Shown here piece after piece: positions 6,694 to 13,950 of a stretch of DNA of 15,147 bases. The notes beneath the pieces were generated by a model. It had not been told where the DNA came from and did not search any database. It saw only the letters and a program-made list of their open reading frames with translations. This DNA comes from CAYTAP01 sp964435775 (GTDB lineage: Bacteria > Planctomycetota > Phycisphaerae > Tepidisphaerales > Tepidisphaeraceae), in contig CAYTAP010000104.1 of assembly GCA_964435775.1 (NCBI GenBank), positions 1 through 15,147 on the forward strand, given 5' to 3'. Within the stretch, counting starts at the first letter, position 1. Every line of letters begins with the position of its first letter. Made by a program: the position numbers and the translations under genes.

Positions 6694-6984
6694 ATGACCA
6701 TTTTGTGGTTGGCGCTGCTTGAAGGCGTTTTGAAAAAGCATGCGGCCGCACGCAAGCCAATGGCGCGGTGGATTGCACTGATTACGAAGGCGCAGTGGGA
6801 CAACATCAACGACGCGCGCGACACTTGGCAGACCGCCGACGCGATCAAGGGAACGAATCTGACCCGCTTCAACATCGGCGGCAACAGCTATCGGCTGGTG
6901 ACGATCATCCGATACGACCGCCGCGAGGTTGAAATCCGAGAACTGCTGACCCACGCGGAATACACCAAAACCTACGCGAGATGA
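6694..6984 (+). CDS. higB: HigB-type toxin, mRNA interferase
   Basis: A 96-aa RelE-superfamily toxin of the HigB type, expected to cleave mRNA on the ribosome. The conserved core is present: W..L...AQW (middle helices), TRFNIGGNSYRLV (the FNIGGN-x-YRL hallmark), IIRYDRREVEIRELL and the C-terminal THAEY. The length matches the family. The start is ATG at 6694; upstream reading frame belongs to the shadow of the FkbM remnant. There is no Shine-Dalgarno, and a candidate promoter with a palindrome lies immediately upstream. The stop TGA overlaps the antitoxin's ATG (ATGA), so the two are translationally coupled. Toxin before antitoxin is the normal order for higBA. The divergent first 15 residues leave the exact N-terminus slightly uncertain. 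Confidence 0.88.
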   Translation: MTILWLALLEGVLKKHAAARKPMARWIALITKAQWDNINDARDTWQTADAIKGTNLTRFNIGGNSYRLVTIIRYDRREVEIRELLTHAEYTKTYAR

Positions 6985-7421
6985 CCATGAGTACAACAAC
7001 GGTACGCAATCACAAGACTAAAGATGATTATATGGAGTTGATCGACCGCTTCCCTCTGCGTCCGATCCGCACATGGGAGGATTATGTGCGGGCGGGGGAG
7101 ATCTACAGCGTTCTGGCGGATTGCGCCGAGGATGGCCGGATCACCGCCGGCGAGAGCGATTACCTCGACATGCTGACGTGGATGATCCGCCAATACGATG
7201 AAAAGCACTCCAGCCTGCTCAAAAACCGTCAGAAGATGACGCCCCTCGAGGCGCTCAAGGCGCTGATGGAGGAGACGGGGATGAACTCCGCCGCGCTCGG
7301 GAAGCTGCTTGGCAGCAGCGGCCTGGCTTCGCTGATCCTCAACGGCAAGCGTGGGTTGAGCAAGGCGCACATCCGCAAGCTGGCCGCTCACTTCTGTGTC
7401 AGTCCCGCACTGTTCATCTGA
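6981..7421 (+). CDS. higA: HigA-type antitoxin with helix-turn-helix
   Basis: Antitoxin of 146 aa expected to neutralise HigB and repress the operon. The first half (EDYVRAGEIYSVLADC, then YLDMLTWMIRQYDEKH) matches the N-terminal region of the long HigA class. The C-terminal half is an XRE/Cro-like HTH: MTPLEALKALMEETGMNSAALGKLLGSSGLASLILNG..., followed by LSKAHIRKLAAHFCVSPALF (about 86-145). The start ATG at 6981 overlaps the toxin stop; ATG at 6987 is an alternative. The family call is strong. Confidence 0.9.
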   Translation: MTMSTTTVRNHKTKDDYMELIDRFPLRPIRTWEDYVRAGEIYSVLADCAEDGRITAGESDYLDMLTWMIRQYDEKHSSLLKNRQKMTPLEALKALMEETGMNSAALGKLLGSSGLASLILNGKRGLSKAHIRKLAAHFCVSPALFI

Positions 7422-7503
7422 TCCATGCGGCTGTGCTTCCCTCACAAGAGAAGGCGATCCCCACATCACATCGCCCTGCGGAAATAAAAGCTGCGGAGAG
7501 CGC

Positions 7504-8382
7504 TTACTTCCCCTCGTCATCCGTTGGAACAAGGTAGCTGTCCCCCGGATAGGAGGGAGCGAGGGTGTGCGCGTAATAGCCGTTGCCTTTGGCCGGGGGG
7601 CTGTGCCCTTTTTCCAACGTGGTTGGCCAGAGGACGGTGTAGATGTTGTCCCCTTCGTTGCCGCAATACGCGGTGTCCTGGAATGCGACGTGGCCGTCGG
7701 CGTAAAGAACGTTTTGCCCGGCCTCGTTGTGATTGTTGGAGTTGGCGCGGGCGCGCTCCAACGGGGGGGCATCAAACGACGGATCGATCACGCTGTCATT
7801 GCCCCCGTGAATGCCCGGGCCCTGGTCAGCCATCAGCGCAAAGCCCGGTGGAAGCTTGTCGGTGTTGAAATCATCATGTTGCGGACCGCCAAACGTTCGG
7901 CCAAAAGGTGAGGCATAGGCATAGCTCAAGTTGCGAAAACTGGTGAAGTTGCTCCGCTGATTGGCGGCAACCCGCGCGCCGGAGGCATTCAATCGGGGGT
8001 CGGTCCGATCGGAGGTGCTGGGACAGACAAACCACTTGGGGCTTTTGAGCATCCCGGTCCGCATGAGCAGCCAGAGCGACGCGGTGATGTCATTGGGTTT
8101 GACCGCCGAATCCGGCGCAAAGGGATTTTTTGAATCCGCACCCGTGTACGCCGTGTACCCCGGCGCGGCCGGGTCGTAGATCACCCTCGGCAGGTTCTTG
8201 CCGTTCTCATTGGCATAAGCGAACAGCGCATCGCGGATGCGCCCCAGGTTGTTGGCGCATGCCACGCGATTGGCCGCCTCGCGCTGCCGCGCCAGGTACG
8301 GAATGAAGATGCTGAGGAGCACCACGACGATGCCGATCACCACCACCAATTCCAAAAAGCTGAATCCTCTTGCGCGTTTCAT
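7504..8382 (-). CDS. Prepilin-like protein with H-X9-DG-type C-terminal motif
   Basis: A 292-aa protein beginning with a type IV prepilin leader: MKRARG, a cleavage site, then FSFLELVVVIGIVVVLLSIFIP, with Glu at mature position 5. After the helix, VACANNLGRIRDALFAYANENG is typical of the large planctomycete/lentisphaeral pseudopilin family. Near the C-terminus NHNEAGQNVLYADGHV is a variant of the family's H-X9-DG motif; here the His is ten residues before the DG and an Asn occupies the usual place. These proteins are numerous in Planctomycetota and their roles are mostly unknown; pseudopilin-like surface or secretion functions are assumed. The ATG overlaps the end of rlmN's signals: GAGG at the rlmN stop serves as ribosome site, with only six bases between the genes, implying co-translation. 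Confidence 0.92.
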   Translation of the reverse strand: MKRARGFSFLELVVVIGIVVVLLSIFIPYLARQREAANRVACANNLGRIRDALFAYANENGKNLPRVIYDPAAPGYTAYTGADSKNPFAPDSAVKPNDITASLWLLMRTGMLKSPKWFVCPSTSDRTDPRLNASGARVAANQRSNFTSFRNLSYAYASPFGRTFGGPQHDDFNTDKLPPGFALMADQGPGIHGGNDSVIDPSFDAPPLERARANSNNHNEAGQNVLYADGHVAFQDTAYCGNEGDNIYTVLWPTTLEKGHSPPAKGNGYYAHTLAPSYPGDSYLVPTDDEGK

Positions 8383-8388
8383 TCATCC

Positions 8389-9492
8389 TCAGGTGCTTGA
8401 TCCCTCGACCGTCACTGCGGCAACCGGCGGCTGACTTTCCATGGCTTTGCGACGCAGTTGCCCGCACGCGGCATCGATATCACGCCCGCGCGAGCGGCGG
8501 ACATGGGCGTTGACGCCGGCTTCCCGCAGGATGTCCTGAAACGCCACGACATCCTCGCCGCGCGGACGCTTGAAGGGCAAACCGTCCACCTCATTGTATC
8601 GAATCAGGTTGACGTTGGCCCGAAGCGTTTTACACACCCTCGCCAACTCGCGCGCCTGCTCGGGGCGATCATTGACGCCGTTCAGAAGGATGTATTCGAG
8701 TGTCACCTCGCGCCCGGTGTGTTCGAAGTAGTCACGGGCGGCGTCAAGAATATCCTTAAGCGCGAAATGCTCGGCCCAGGGGATGAGCTGACGGCGCAGG
8801 GTTTCATTGGGGGCATGCAGCGAGATGGCGAGATTGATCGGCAACGATTCTCTCGCCAGTTCCCGCATCTTGATCGGGACGCCGACTGTCGAGATCGTCA
8901 ATCGTCGTGCCCCCAGGTTGAGACACCCCGGATCATGCAGAACCCGCACCGCCTGCATCACGTTGGCATAGTTGGCGAGCGGTTCGCCCATTCCCATGAA
9001 CACGACATTGGTAATCCGCTCGCCACGCGGCTTGAGCAGTTGATTGAGCTGCACGATCTGCTCAACAATTTGATCGGCCCGCAGGCTCCCCTTCACACCA
9101 TTCAAGCCACTGGCGCAAAACTTGCACCCCACCGGGCACCCGACCTGCGAGCTGACACACGCCGTCCGCCGGTCGCCTTCGGGGATCATGACCGTCTCGG
9201 CGCTGGCGCCATCCTCCCAGGTCAGCAACAGTTTCTGCGTCCCATCGTCGCTCGTTTGATGCCGGGTGACGACGGCGCTGGCGAATGCCATCCCCTCGCG
9301 CAGCCGATCCCGGTCCAATCGGGATAAATTGCTCATCCCGGCCGGGTCCAGCACTCCTTTTTCATACACCCACTGGCGAATCTGCCCCCCGCGAAATGCC
9401 GGCCAGCCCCATTCCGCCAGCGCGGAGTCAAGCTCCCGCGGCAAAAGGCCAAGGAAATGTAGTCGATTTGGAACGGGTACTGCCTTCGGCAT
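8389..9492 (-). CDS. rlmN: Dual-specificity 23S rRNA/tRNA adenine-C2 methyltransferase RlmN
   Basis: Radical SAM enzyme that methylates C2 of A2503 in 23S rRNA and A37 of some tRNAs, affecting translational fidelity. In numbering from the in-frame TTG at 9534, the cluster motif is C133-PVG-C137-KF-C140, and the two catalytic cysteines are C126 (in TACVSSQ) and C357 (in DIDAACGQL). The seven-residue distance from C126 to C133 equals that in E. coli RlmN. GMGEPLANY, RLTISTVG and NLAISLHAP, typical radical SAM core segments, are present. ATG at 9492 gives 367 aa, close to the E. coli length. No clear Shine-Dalgarno precedes 9492 or 9534, so the start is uncertain. It is followed by the prepilin-like gene with a six-base gap. 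The identification is secure, and having both cysteines favours RlmN over Cfr-like resistance enzymes. Confidence 0.95.
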   Translation of the reverse strand: MPKAVPVPNRLHFLGLLPRELDSALAEWGWPAFRGGQIRQWVYEKGVLDPAGMSNLSRLDRDRLREGMAFASAVVTRHQTSDDGTQKLLLTWEDGASAETVMIPEGDRRTACVSSQVGCPVGCKFCASGLNGVKGSLRADQIVEQIVQLNQLLKPRGERITNVVFMGMGEPLANYANVMQAVRVLHDPGCLNLGARRLTISTVGVPIKMRELARESLPINLAISLHAPNETLRRQLIPWAEHFALKDILDAARDYFEHTGREVTLEYILLNGVNDRPEQARELARVCKTLRANVNLIRYNEVDGLPFKRPRGEDVVAFQDILREAGVNAHVRRSRGRDIDAACGQLRRKAMESQPPVAAVTVEGSST

Positions 9493-9696
9493 GGGTTTTG
9501 TTGTCAAGGACTGTAGGCGATCGTCAAAAGACAATCATGGATTGGACCATCGAATTGTTCAAGCGCCGGCCTGTTCATTGTGTGCATATGATGGATGGGG
9601 AGCGAGTGCGAGCGGCGCGGTGAAGAAAAGCGAGGCGGACACGACGGGTTTGTGCCTTGACGGGTTGCGCGGGAACGGGTTTGCTGGAGATTGAGC

Positions 9697-10611
9697 ATGA
9701 GCAATTCATCAACCAAAGCGATGGTGCGACGCCGTGCCAGCAAGCCCAGCGCGGATGATCCTCGCGCCGCGCATCTAGAAAACGCTCCGAGCGAATCGCC
9801 GAAACGTGCCCCACGAGCGGCGGGAAGTGAGAATCGCCCGGCAACTGGACGTCCGTCAACGCCGCCGATTCGGATCACGGTGCCGCATGACGGAGGAGAT
9901 TCAACATCGGTGCATGGCAATGGGATTCCGCACAAACTCGTGCAGATGAACGCCGGCACGGTGCGTCCACACGATGGCGGCGGCGCCGAACGGGATGGGG
10001 ACGGCAAGCCCGACGGAGGCGCGAAACCCGCACCACGTTCCGACGAACAATTGCTGTCGGATTATCGGGAAGGGGAAATCGAGGCATTTGGGGCATTGGT
10101 TGAGCGCTACGAACGGGAGCTCTTCCATTTCCTCGTCCGTTTCCTGGGTAACCGGGCGGCGGCGGAGGATGTGTTTCAGGAGACGTTTTTGCAGGTCCAC
10201 CAGTCGGCCGACCAGTTCGACATCCAAAGGCGATTCCGCCCGTGGCTGTTCACGATCGCCGCCAATAAAGCGCGTGACCTGATGCGTTCGCAAGCGCGGC
10301 GTCCGGCCAGTCCTTTGCAGGCGTCAATCAACAGCGACGACGATAACTCCTCACAGTTTATTGACTTAATGCAGTCGCATGTTGTGTCGCCGGATACGCC
10401 GATGGAACGGCGGGAGATGGAGGAGCTTGTACGGAAATCGGTCAAGAGCATGCCGCCCCATCTGCGGGAAATCCTGCTCCTGTCGTATTTTCATCAATTT
10501 CCATACAAGCAAATCAGTGATATTTTGGGCATCCCGCTGGGGACTGTAAAATCCCGACTGCACGCGGCGGTGGCATATTTTGCGGATCACTGGCGGGAGA
10601 CGAACCCGTGA
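9697..10611 (+). CDS. ECF-family sigma factor with long disordered N-terminal extension
   Basis: Sigma-70 family factor of 304 aa. The C-terminal part is a normal ECF factor: region 2 from EQLLSDYREGEIEAFGALVE through AAAEDVFQETFLQVHQ to FRPWLFTIAANKARDLMRS, then an acidic linker, then region 4 (MPPHLREILLLSYFHQFPYK, IPLGTVKSRLHAA). The first 110 residues are Arg/Pro/Ala/Gly-rich and look disordered, with two PHDGG copies 28 residues apart. ATG at 9697 follows GGAGA at good spacing, so the extension appears genuine; the in-frame ATG at 9946 has no ribosome site. No zinc-finger anti-sigma gene is adjacent; a small unknown gene follows on the same strand. This factor is divergent from rlmN. Its targets are unknown. 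Confidence 0.93.
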   Translation: MSNSSTKAMVRRRASKPSADDPRAAHLENAPSESPKRAPRAAGSENRPATGRPSTPPIRITVPHDGGDSTSVHGNGIPHKLVQMNAGTVRPHDGGGAERDGDGKPDGGAKPAPRSDEQLLSDYREGEIEAFGALVERYERELFHFLVRFLGNRAAAEDVFQETFLQVHQSADQFDIQRRFRPWLFTIAANKARDLMRSQARRPASPLQASINSDDDNSSQFIDLMQSHVVSPDTPMERREMEELVRKSVKSMPPHLREILLLSYFHQFPYKQISDILGIPLGTVKSRLHAAVAYFADHWRETNP

Positions 10612-10851
10612 GGTTGCCCATCGTAAGTAATTTGAGAAAGTCGTGATCATCTCCGGGCTTCAATCGCCCATTGAGATCAAGTGGATTTTGGCCATCTGGT
10701 GTTTGTGATGGCGGGATGGATGGTGTGAACACCTCGCGGTGTTTGCAGGTGTCGTTGTGTGTCGCTTCTAAAAACGAGTGGGGATTGGAATTGTAATCGT
10801 CCATTTTGAATGCCGCAAAACGGGATTCGAATAACGATGGGGACAAGTCAT
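10612..10851. other. Intergenic region after the second sigma gene
   Basis: No gene is supportable here. The only structure seen is a short stem-loop, AACACC-TCGC-GGTGTT (10728-10743), with no T-run. Promoter boxes for the next gene are not convincing. Confidence 0.4.
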
Positions 10852-11148
10852 ATGAGCCTCAAACTGGTCGAAGAAGACCAACACATCGTGGACCTTTTGC
10901 TGGATCATGGTCAGTCCTCCACCGTCCAGGCCGGCGGGCCGGGCTACGCGGCATCCTCGCCCCTTGCGACGGACCGCGTGCGTCGGGTGGAGGAGGTGCT
11001 GGCGATACTGGCGGTTTTGCCGACGGAGGAACCATCGCCGGGATTGGCCGGTCGAACGCTTCAGCGCGTGCGGTCACAGCGTGAAATGGAAGCGGTGGTC
11101 AGACGCGATGAGGAAAACCGTAGGCCGGGACATCACACTTCGCATTGA
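10852..11148 (+). CDS. Small protein of unknown function downstream of ECF sigma factor
   Basis: I do not recognise this 98-aa protein. ATG at 10852 is preferred because GGGGA lies eight bases upstream; an in-frame ATG at 10810 has none. It is soluble, acidic at the start (LKLVEEDQHIVDLLLDHG) and strongly charged at the end (LQRVRSQREMEAVVRRDEENRR), with no membrane segment, no Cys and one His near the N-terminus. The central part (RVEEVLAILAVLPTEEPSPGLAGRTLQRV) resembles short helical stretches I associate with planctomycete proteins encoded after ECF sigma genes, possibly regulators. It may be a small sigma-associated protein or the truncated N-terminus of a longer one; frame shadows continue past the stop but give no membrane anchor. 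The LOG-family gene converges 20 bp downstream. Confidence 0.6.
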   Translation: MSLKLVEEDQHIVDLLLDHGQSSTVQAGGPGYAASSPLATDRVRRVEEVLAILAVLPTEEPSPGLAGRTLQRVRSQREMEAVVRRDEENRRPGHHTSH

Positions 11149-11168
11149 GCCGGGTACGGGCTGTTCGT

Positions 11169-11768
11169 CTAGTCCACGGTTGGCGGCGATTGCCCCGAAT
11201 CTCTTTTGCCATGTGCGGCGGCCGCACCATGCGCGCGGATGTGATGCAGTGCATCCGCGACGGTGTTGGCGATGAAATACGCATCGCACGCCCGCGGCTT
11301 GATGAAACGATGTTCGACGCCATGAGCGATCAAGGCCTGGAGCGGTTTGTAATAATCGTTGATGTTGAGCAGAACGACGGGCTTGACGTGATGGCCGAGC
11401 TGCCTGCCGACAATCACCTCGACCACTTCCTCCAAAGTGCCAAGCCCCCCGGGCAGAGCGAGAAAAGCGTCGCCGCGCATTTCCATCAAAGCCTTTCGTT
11501 CCCGAATGCCCTGGGTGATGACAAGCTCATCGCACCGCGTGTCGGCGATTCCCTCATCCACCATCGACTGCGGCGTGATTCCGACGACCCGCCCCCCGGC
11601 GGCCCGGACGGCGTTGGACAAATGCCCCATCAACCCCACCGCATTGCCGCCGTACACCAGCGTCCACCCCTGATGCGCGATGGCCCGTCCAAGTTCGGCG
11701 GCGGCATCGAAATGCACACGTGAAATATGGCTGGAGGAGGAACAATAAACGGTGATCGCGCGAATCAT
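11169..11768 (-). CDS. LOG-family nucleotide 5'-monophosphate phosphoribohydrolase (TIGR00730)
   Basis: A 199-aa Rossmann-fold protein of the LOG/lysine-decarboxylase-like family. Such enzymes release a base from nucleoside 5'-monophosphates (cytokinin activation in plants and some bacteria; purine nucleotide turnover elsewhere). Motifs are VYGGNAVGLMG (38-48, phosphate loop), IRERKALM, then the diagnostic MRGDAFLALPGGLGTLEE with Arg98, the PGG-x-GT loop (106-111) and the catalytic Glu pair (113-114). The C-terminal 20 residues are Ala/His-rich and not conserved in the family. The N-terminus MIRAITVYCSSS is typical, although CGAACCCCC before the ATG offers no Shine-Dalgarno. Older databases label it 'lysine decarboxylase', which is wrong. 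The substrate cannot be deduced here. Confidence 0.92.
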   Translation of the reverse strand: MIRAITVYCSSSSHISRVHFDAAAELGRAIAHQGWTLVYGGNAVGLMGHLSNAVRAAGGRVVGITPQSMVDEGIADTRCDELVITQGIRERKALMEMRGDAFLALPGGLGTLEEVVEVIVGRQLGHHVKPVVLLNINDYYKPLQALIAHGVEHRFIKPRACDAYFIANTVADALHHIRAHGAAAAHGKRDSGQSPPTVD

Positions 11769-11774
11769 GGGGGT

Positions 11775-11808
11775 TCGTTGTCCGTTGTCAGAGGTCAGTG
11801 GTCAGTTG
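11775..11808. repeat. Degenerate GTCAGTGGTCAG-type intergenic repeat
   Basis: About four imperfect 7-10 bp units of the form GTTGTCCGTTGTCAGAGGTCAGTGGTCAG. From memory, similar arrays recur between genes in planctomycete and other genomes and are often mis-called as ORFs reading SVVSGQWSV. It starts six bases upstream of the LOG gene start. Confidence 0.65.
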
Positions 11809-11875
11809 CAAGGATAAATCATCGATGCGCGGTTCCCATGTTGAATCGCCACCGCCCCAATTCGAACCGGCCCCT

Positions 11876-11920
11876 CTCATCCTTTATCCTTCATCCTTCT
11901 TCGCCCATCCTTCATCCTGA
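11876..11920. repeat. TCATCCTT-type intergenic repeat
   Basis: Short tandem, imperfect units of TCATCCTT/TATCCTT/CATCC. The plus-strand reading gives FILHPSS-like peptide, a known artefact ORF in this kind of repeat. The stretch 11769-11981 otherwise holds no supportable gene. Confidence 0.7.
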
Positions 11921-11981
11921 TGTCCACGCGGCCTAGACATCATGGGGCAAAATCGTCACGATGTAAAAGGAGATGGGAGCG

Positions 11982-12059
11982 ATGCGCGGGCGCATCAATG
12001 GGATGCGTGCGAGGCTTGGTCGTGATGTTGAATACGGCAACTTTCCGGGAAGGCATTGA
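11982..12059 (+). CDS. Possible 25-codon leader ORF coupled to the TolC-like gene
   Basis: A short frame with an unusually good ribosome site, AAAAGGAG (11965-11972), nine bases before its ATG. It encodes 25 residues, Arg-rich and Gly-rich (MRGRINGMRARLGRDVEYG...), with no membrane or known motif. Its TGA overlaps the ATG of the outer-membrane gene by one base (TGATG), a classical translational-coupling arrangement. It might be a leader peptide controlling that gene. It could also be a chance frame, because there is no peptide evidence. Confidence 0.45.
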   Translation: MRGRINGMRARLGRDVEYGNFPGRH

Positions 12060-13852
12060 TGAAACAGTCCAAAGAGATGCTGGTGCGAACTGCGGCGACG
12101 GCGACGGTTCGGGGATTGGGGTTGGGCGCGATCGTCCTGGCGCTGGCCGGGTGCGCGAGCAATCCGCCTCCGTTTCAGCNNNNNNNNNNGGCGCTGGAGC
12201 ATCTTGAAACCTCCTCCGCGACGGACACCAATGCGCCGATGCGTCCGCTACCGACGACGCTGGAAAGTCCCTACCTTCCGCCGGTCGGTCCCAACGGACG
12301 CGGCAACGCGCCCCAGGCTGCCGACAAATCGCCCACGACCCTGCCGACGACCGGTCCGAACATCGGCAATGAAGGCGTGCCGCTCACGTTGCAGGAAGTC
12401 GTCCAGCGCACCGTGCTGAACAACCCGGACGTGAAGGTCGCGGGATATACGCCGGCGATCGACCAAACCCGCGTCGTCGAGGCCCAGGCGCAATTTGATC
12501 CACAGTGGTTCGCCAACACCAATTTCGCGCACCAGAACGCCCCTCCCGGCGGATTCAGCGGGACCAACTCCCAGCAAGGCAATTTCAATAATGCCTCGCG
12601 AATGGACCAGTTGAGCGTTGGAACGGGGATTCGCCAGATCCTCTCCAGCGGCGGGCAGTATGAGGTGAGCTACCAGGTCGCGTACGCTGACGCCTACACG
12701 GTTCCCTCGTTTTTCGAAAACTCGCTGATCCTGTCGATCACCCAGCCCTTGCTCCAGAACTTCGGGCAGGAGGTGAACAGCGCGCGGATCAACGTCGCCC
12801 GCAACAACCAGAAGATCAGCCTGCTCAACTTCCGCGACACGCTGGAGGACACGCTGGACAAGGTGGAGCAGACCTACTGGCAGCTTGTGCTCGCGCAGCG
12901 GCAGGTGGAGATCACCGAGCAGCTTCTGCGAACGACCGAAGACACCGCGAGCATCCTGGCGGCCCGGCTCAAGGGCGGCGTTGACGTCAGCCGGTTGCAG
13001 ACCTCGCAGGCCAACTCCGCGGTGGAATCGCGCCGGGCGGTCCTCGTTCGCGCCAAGGCGAATGTGCGTGATTTGTCGGATCAGCTCAAGCGGTACATGA
13101 ATGATCCGCAGTTCCCGATCACCGGCCCGGCTGTCATTTTGCCCGCCACGCCCCCGGTAACCGAGCCGTTGCACATGGATCTGACGGACCAGATCCAGAC
13201 GGCGATGCTCAACCGCATCGAGCTGGCGCAGCAGAAACTTCGCATTGATTCATCCACGATCGCGGTGCGCGTCGCCAAAAATGCGCTTCTGCCCCAGTTG
13301 AACCTCACCGCCCGCGCGAGCGTGGACGGCATCGGTGATGACCTGGGCGAGCCAGTCGATGGTCAATTCGACACAACCAGTGTCAGCGGCGGCATCGGGC
13401 TGGAGTTCGTCATTCCGATCGGCAACCGCGCCGCGCGGGCGCAGTGGACGCGATCTCTCTTGCAGCGCCAACAGGCGATCGCCCAGTACACGACGCTCAT
13501 CGAGCAGATTTCACTGGAAGTGCGGCAGGCCGAACGCAACGTGCGGACAAGCTGGGATGAAATGGTGGCGACAGGCAAGGCCCGATTCAGCGCGGCCGAT
13601 TCACTGCTGGCCGTCCAGCAGCGCCGTGAGGCGAACGAGCCGTTGACGCCGACGTTCGTGCAGTTGGAACTGGACCGTCAGGCCGCACTCGCCGACGCCG
13701 CCAGCGCCGAAGCCCGAGCCCGCAGCAACTACAACACCGCGCTGATCGAGCTCGAACGCCGCAAGGGAACGCTCCTGCGTTACAACAACATCTCCCTGCA
13801 GGAACAGGCGATCCCATTCACCCAGCAGTTGTTCAACGACGAAGGGAAGTAG
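12059..13852 (+). CDS. TolC-family outer-membrane efflux lipoprotein
   Basis: Outer-membrane channel protein of at least 597 aa. A lipoprotein signal (GLGLGAIVLALAGC, lipobox LAGC) anchors it by a lipid, as in OprM/NodT-type efflux components. After a Pro-rich spacer come two OEP repeats: TLQEVVQRTVLNNPDVKV at the start of the first, with ITQPLLQNFGQEVNSARINVA and long coiled-coil helices (DTLEDTLDKVEQTYWQLVLAQRQVEITEQLL), and the second from DLTDQIQTAMLNRIELAQQ to the end (NALLPQLNLTA is a hallmark). ATG at 12059 follows GGGAAGG; TTG at 12056 is adjacent. A 10-N assembly gap (12180-12189) interrupts codons just after the lipobox; frame is kept only if the true gap is 10 plus a multiple of three. 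No periplasmic adaptor or inner-membrane pump gene is nearby, so the exported substrate is unknown. Confidence 0.93.
   Translation: MKQSKEMLVRTAATATVRGLGLGAIVLALAGCASNPPPFQXXXXALEHLETSSATDTNAPMRPLPTTLESPYLPPVGPNGRGNAPQAADKSPTTLPTTGPNIGNEGVPLTLQEVVQRTVLNNPDVKVAGYTPAIDQTRVVEAQAQFDPQWFANTNFAHQNAPPGGFSGTNSQQGNFNNASRMDQLSVGTGIRQILSSGGQYEVSYQVAYADAYTVPSFFENSLILSITQPLLQNFGQEVNSARINVARNNQKISLLNFRDTLEDTLDKVEQTYWQLVLAQRQVEITEQLLRTTEDTASILAARLKGGVDVSRLQTSQANSAVESRRAVLVRAKANVRDLSDQLKRYMNDPQFPITGPAVILPATPPVTEPLHMDLTDQIQTAMLNRIELAQQKLRIDSSTIAVRVAKNALLPQLNLTARASVDGIGDDLGEPVDGQFDTTSVSGGIGLEFVIPIGNRAARAQWTRSLLQRQQAIAQYTTLIEQISLEVRQAERNVRTSWDEMVATGKARFSAADSLLAVQQRREANEPLTPTFVQLELDRQAALADAASAEARARSNYNTALIELERRKGTLLRYNNISLQEQAIPFTQQLFNDEGK
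12180..12189. other. Assembly gap of 10 N
   Basis: Ten undetermined bases inside the TolC-family gene. Ten is a common placeholder, so the true length may differ. Confidence 0.98.
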
Positions 13853-13950
13853 ACGGGCCGCGAAACTGCAAGACCGCTCGGTCCAGGAGGCGCAGCCGTG
13901 AGGCCGTGGCCGTGCGCGACCGGCGAGGGTGCGGATACTCCGCGTAAAAG

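Noticed and set aside
7453..7475. GGCGAT...ATCGCC inverted repeat between higA and the prepilin-like gene as a bidirectional terminator
   Set aside because: The stem is six pairs with an 11-base loop and no T-run on either side; too weak to call.
7422..7503. Possible missing 5' half of the FkbM gene beyond higA
   Set aside because: All three minus-strand frames were read; none shows a DVGAN-like SAM motif, so a simple insertion splitting the gene is not supported.
6972..7775. Minus-strand frame spanning higA and the prepilin-like gene's 3' end
   Set aside because: It overlaps two well-supported genes in other frames and has a low-complexity Thr/Pro/Arg start; no motif.
12248..13174. Minus-strand 308-codon frame inside the TolC-like gene
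   Set aside because: It is an antisense shadow; the sense strand encodes clear OEP repeats and a lipoprotein signal.
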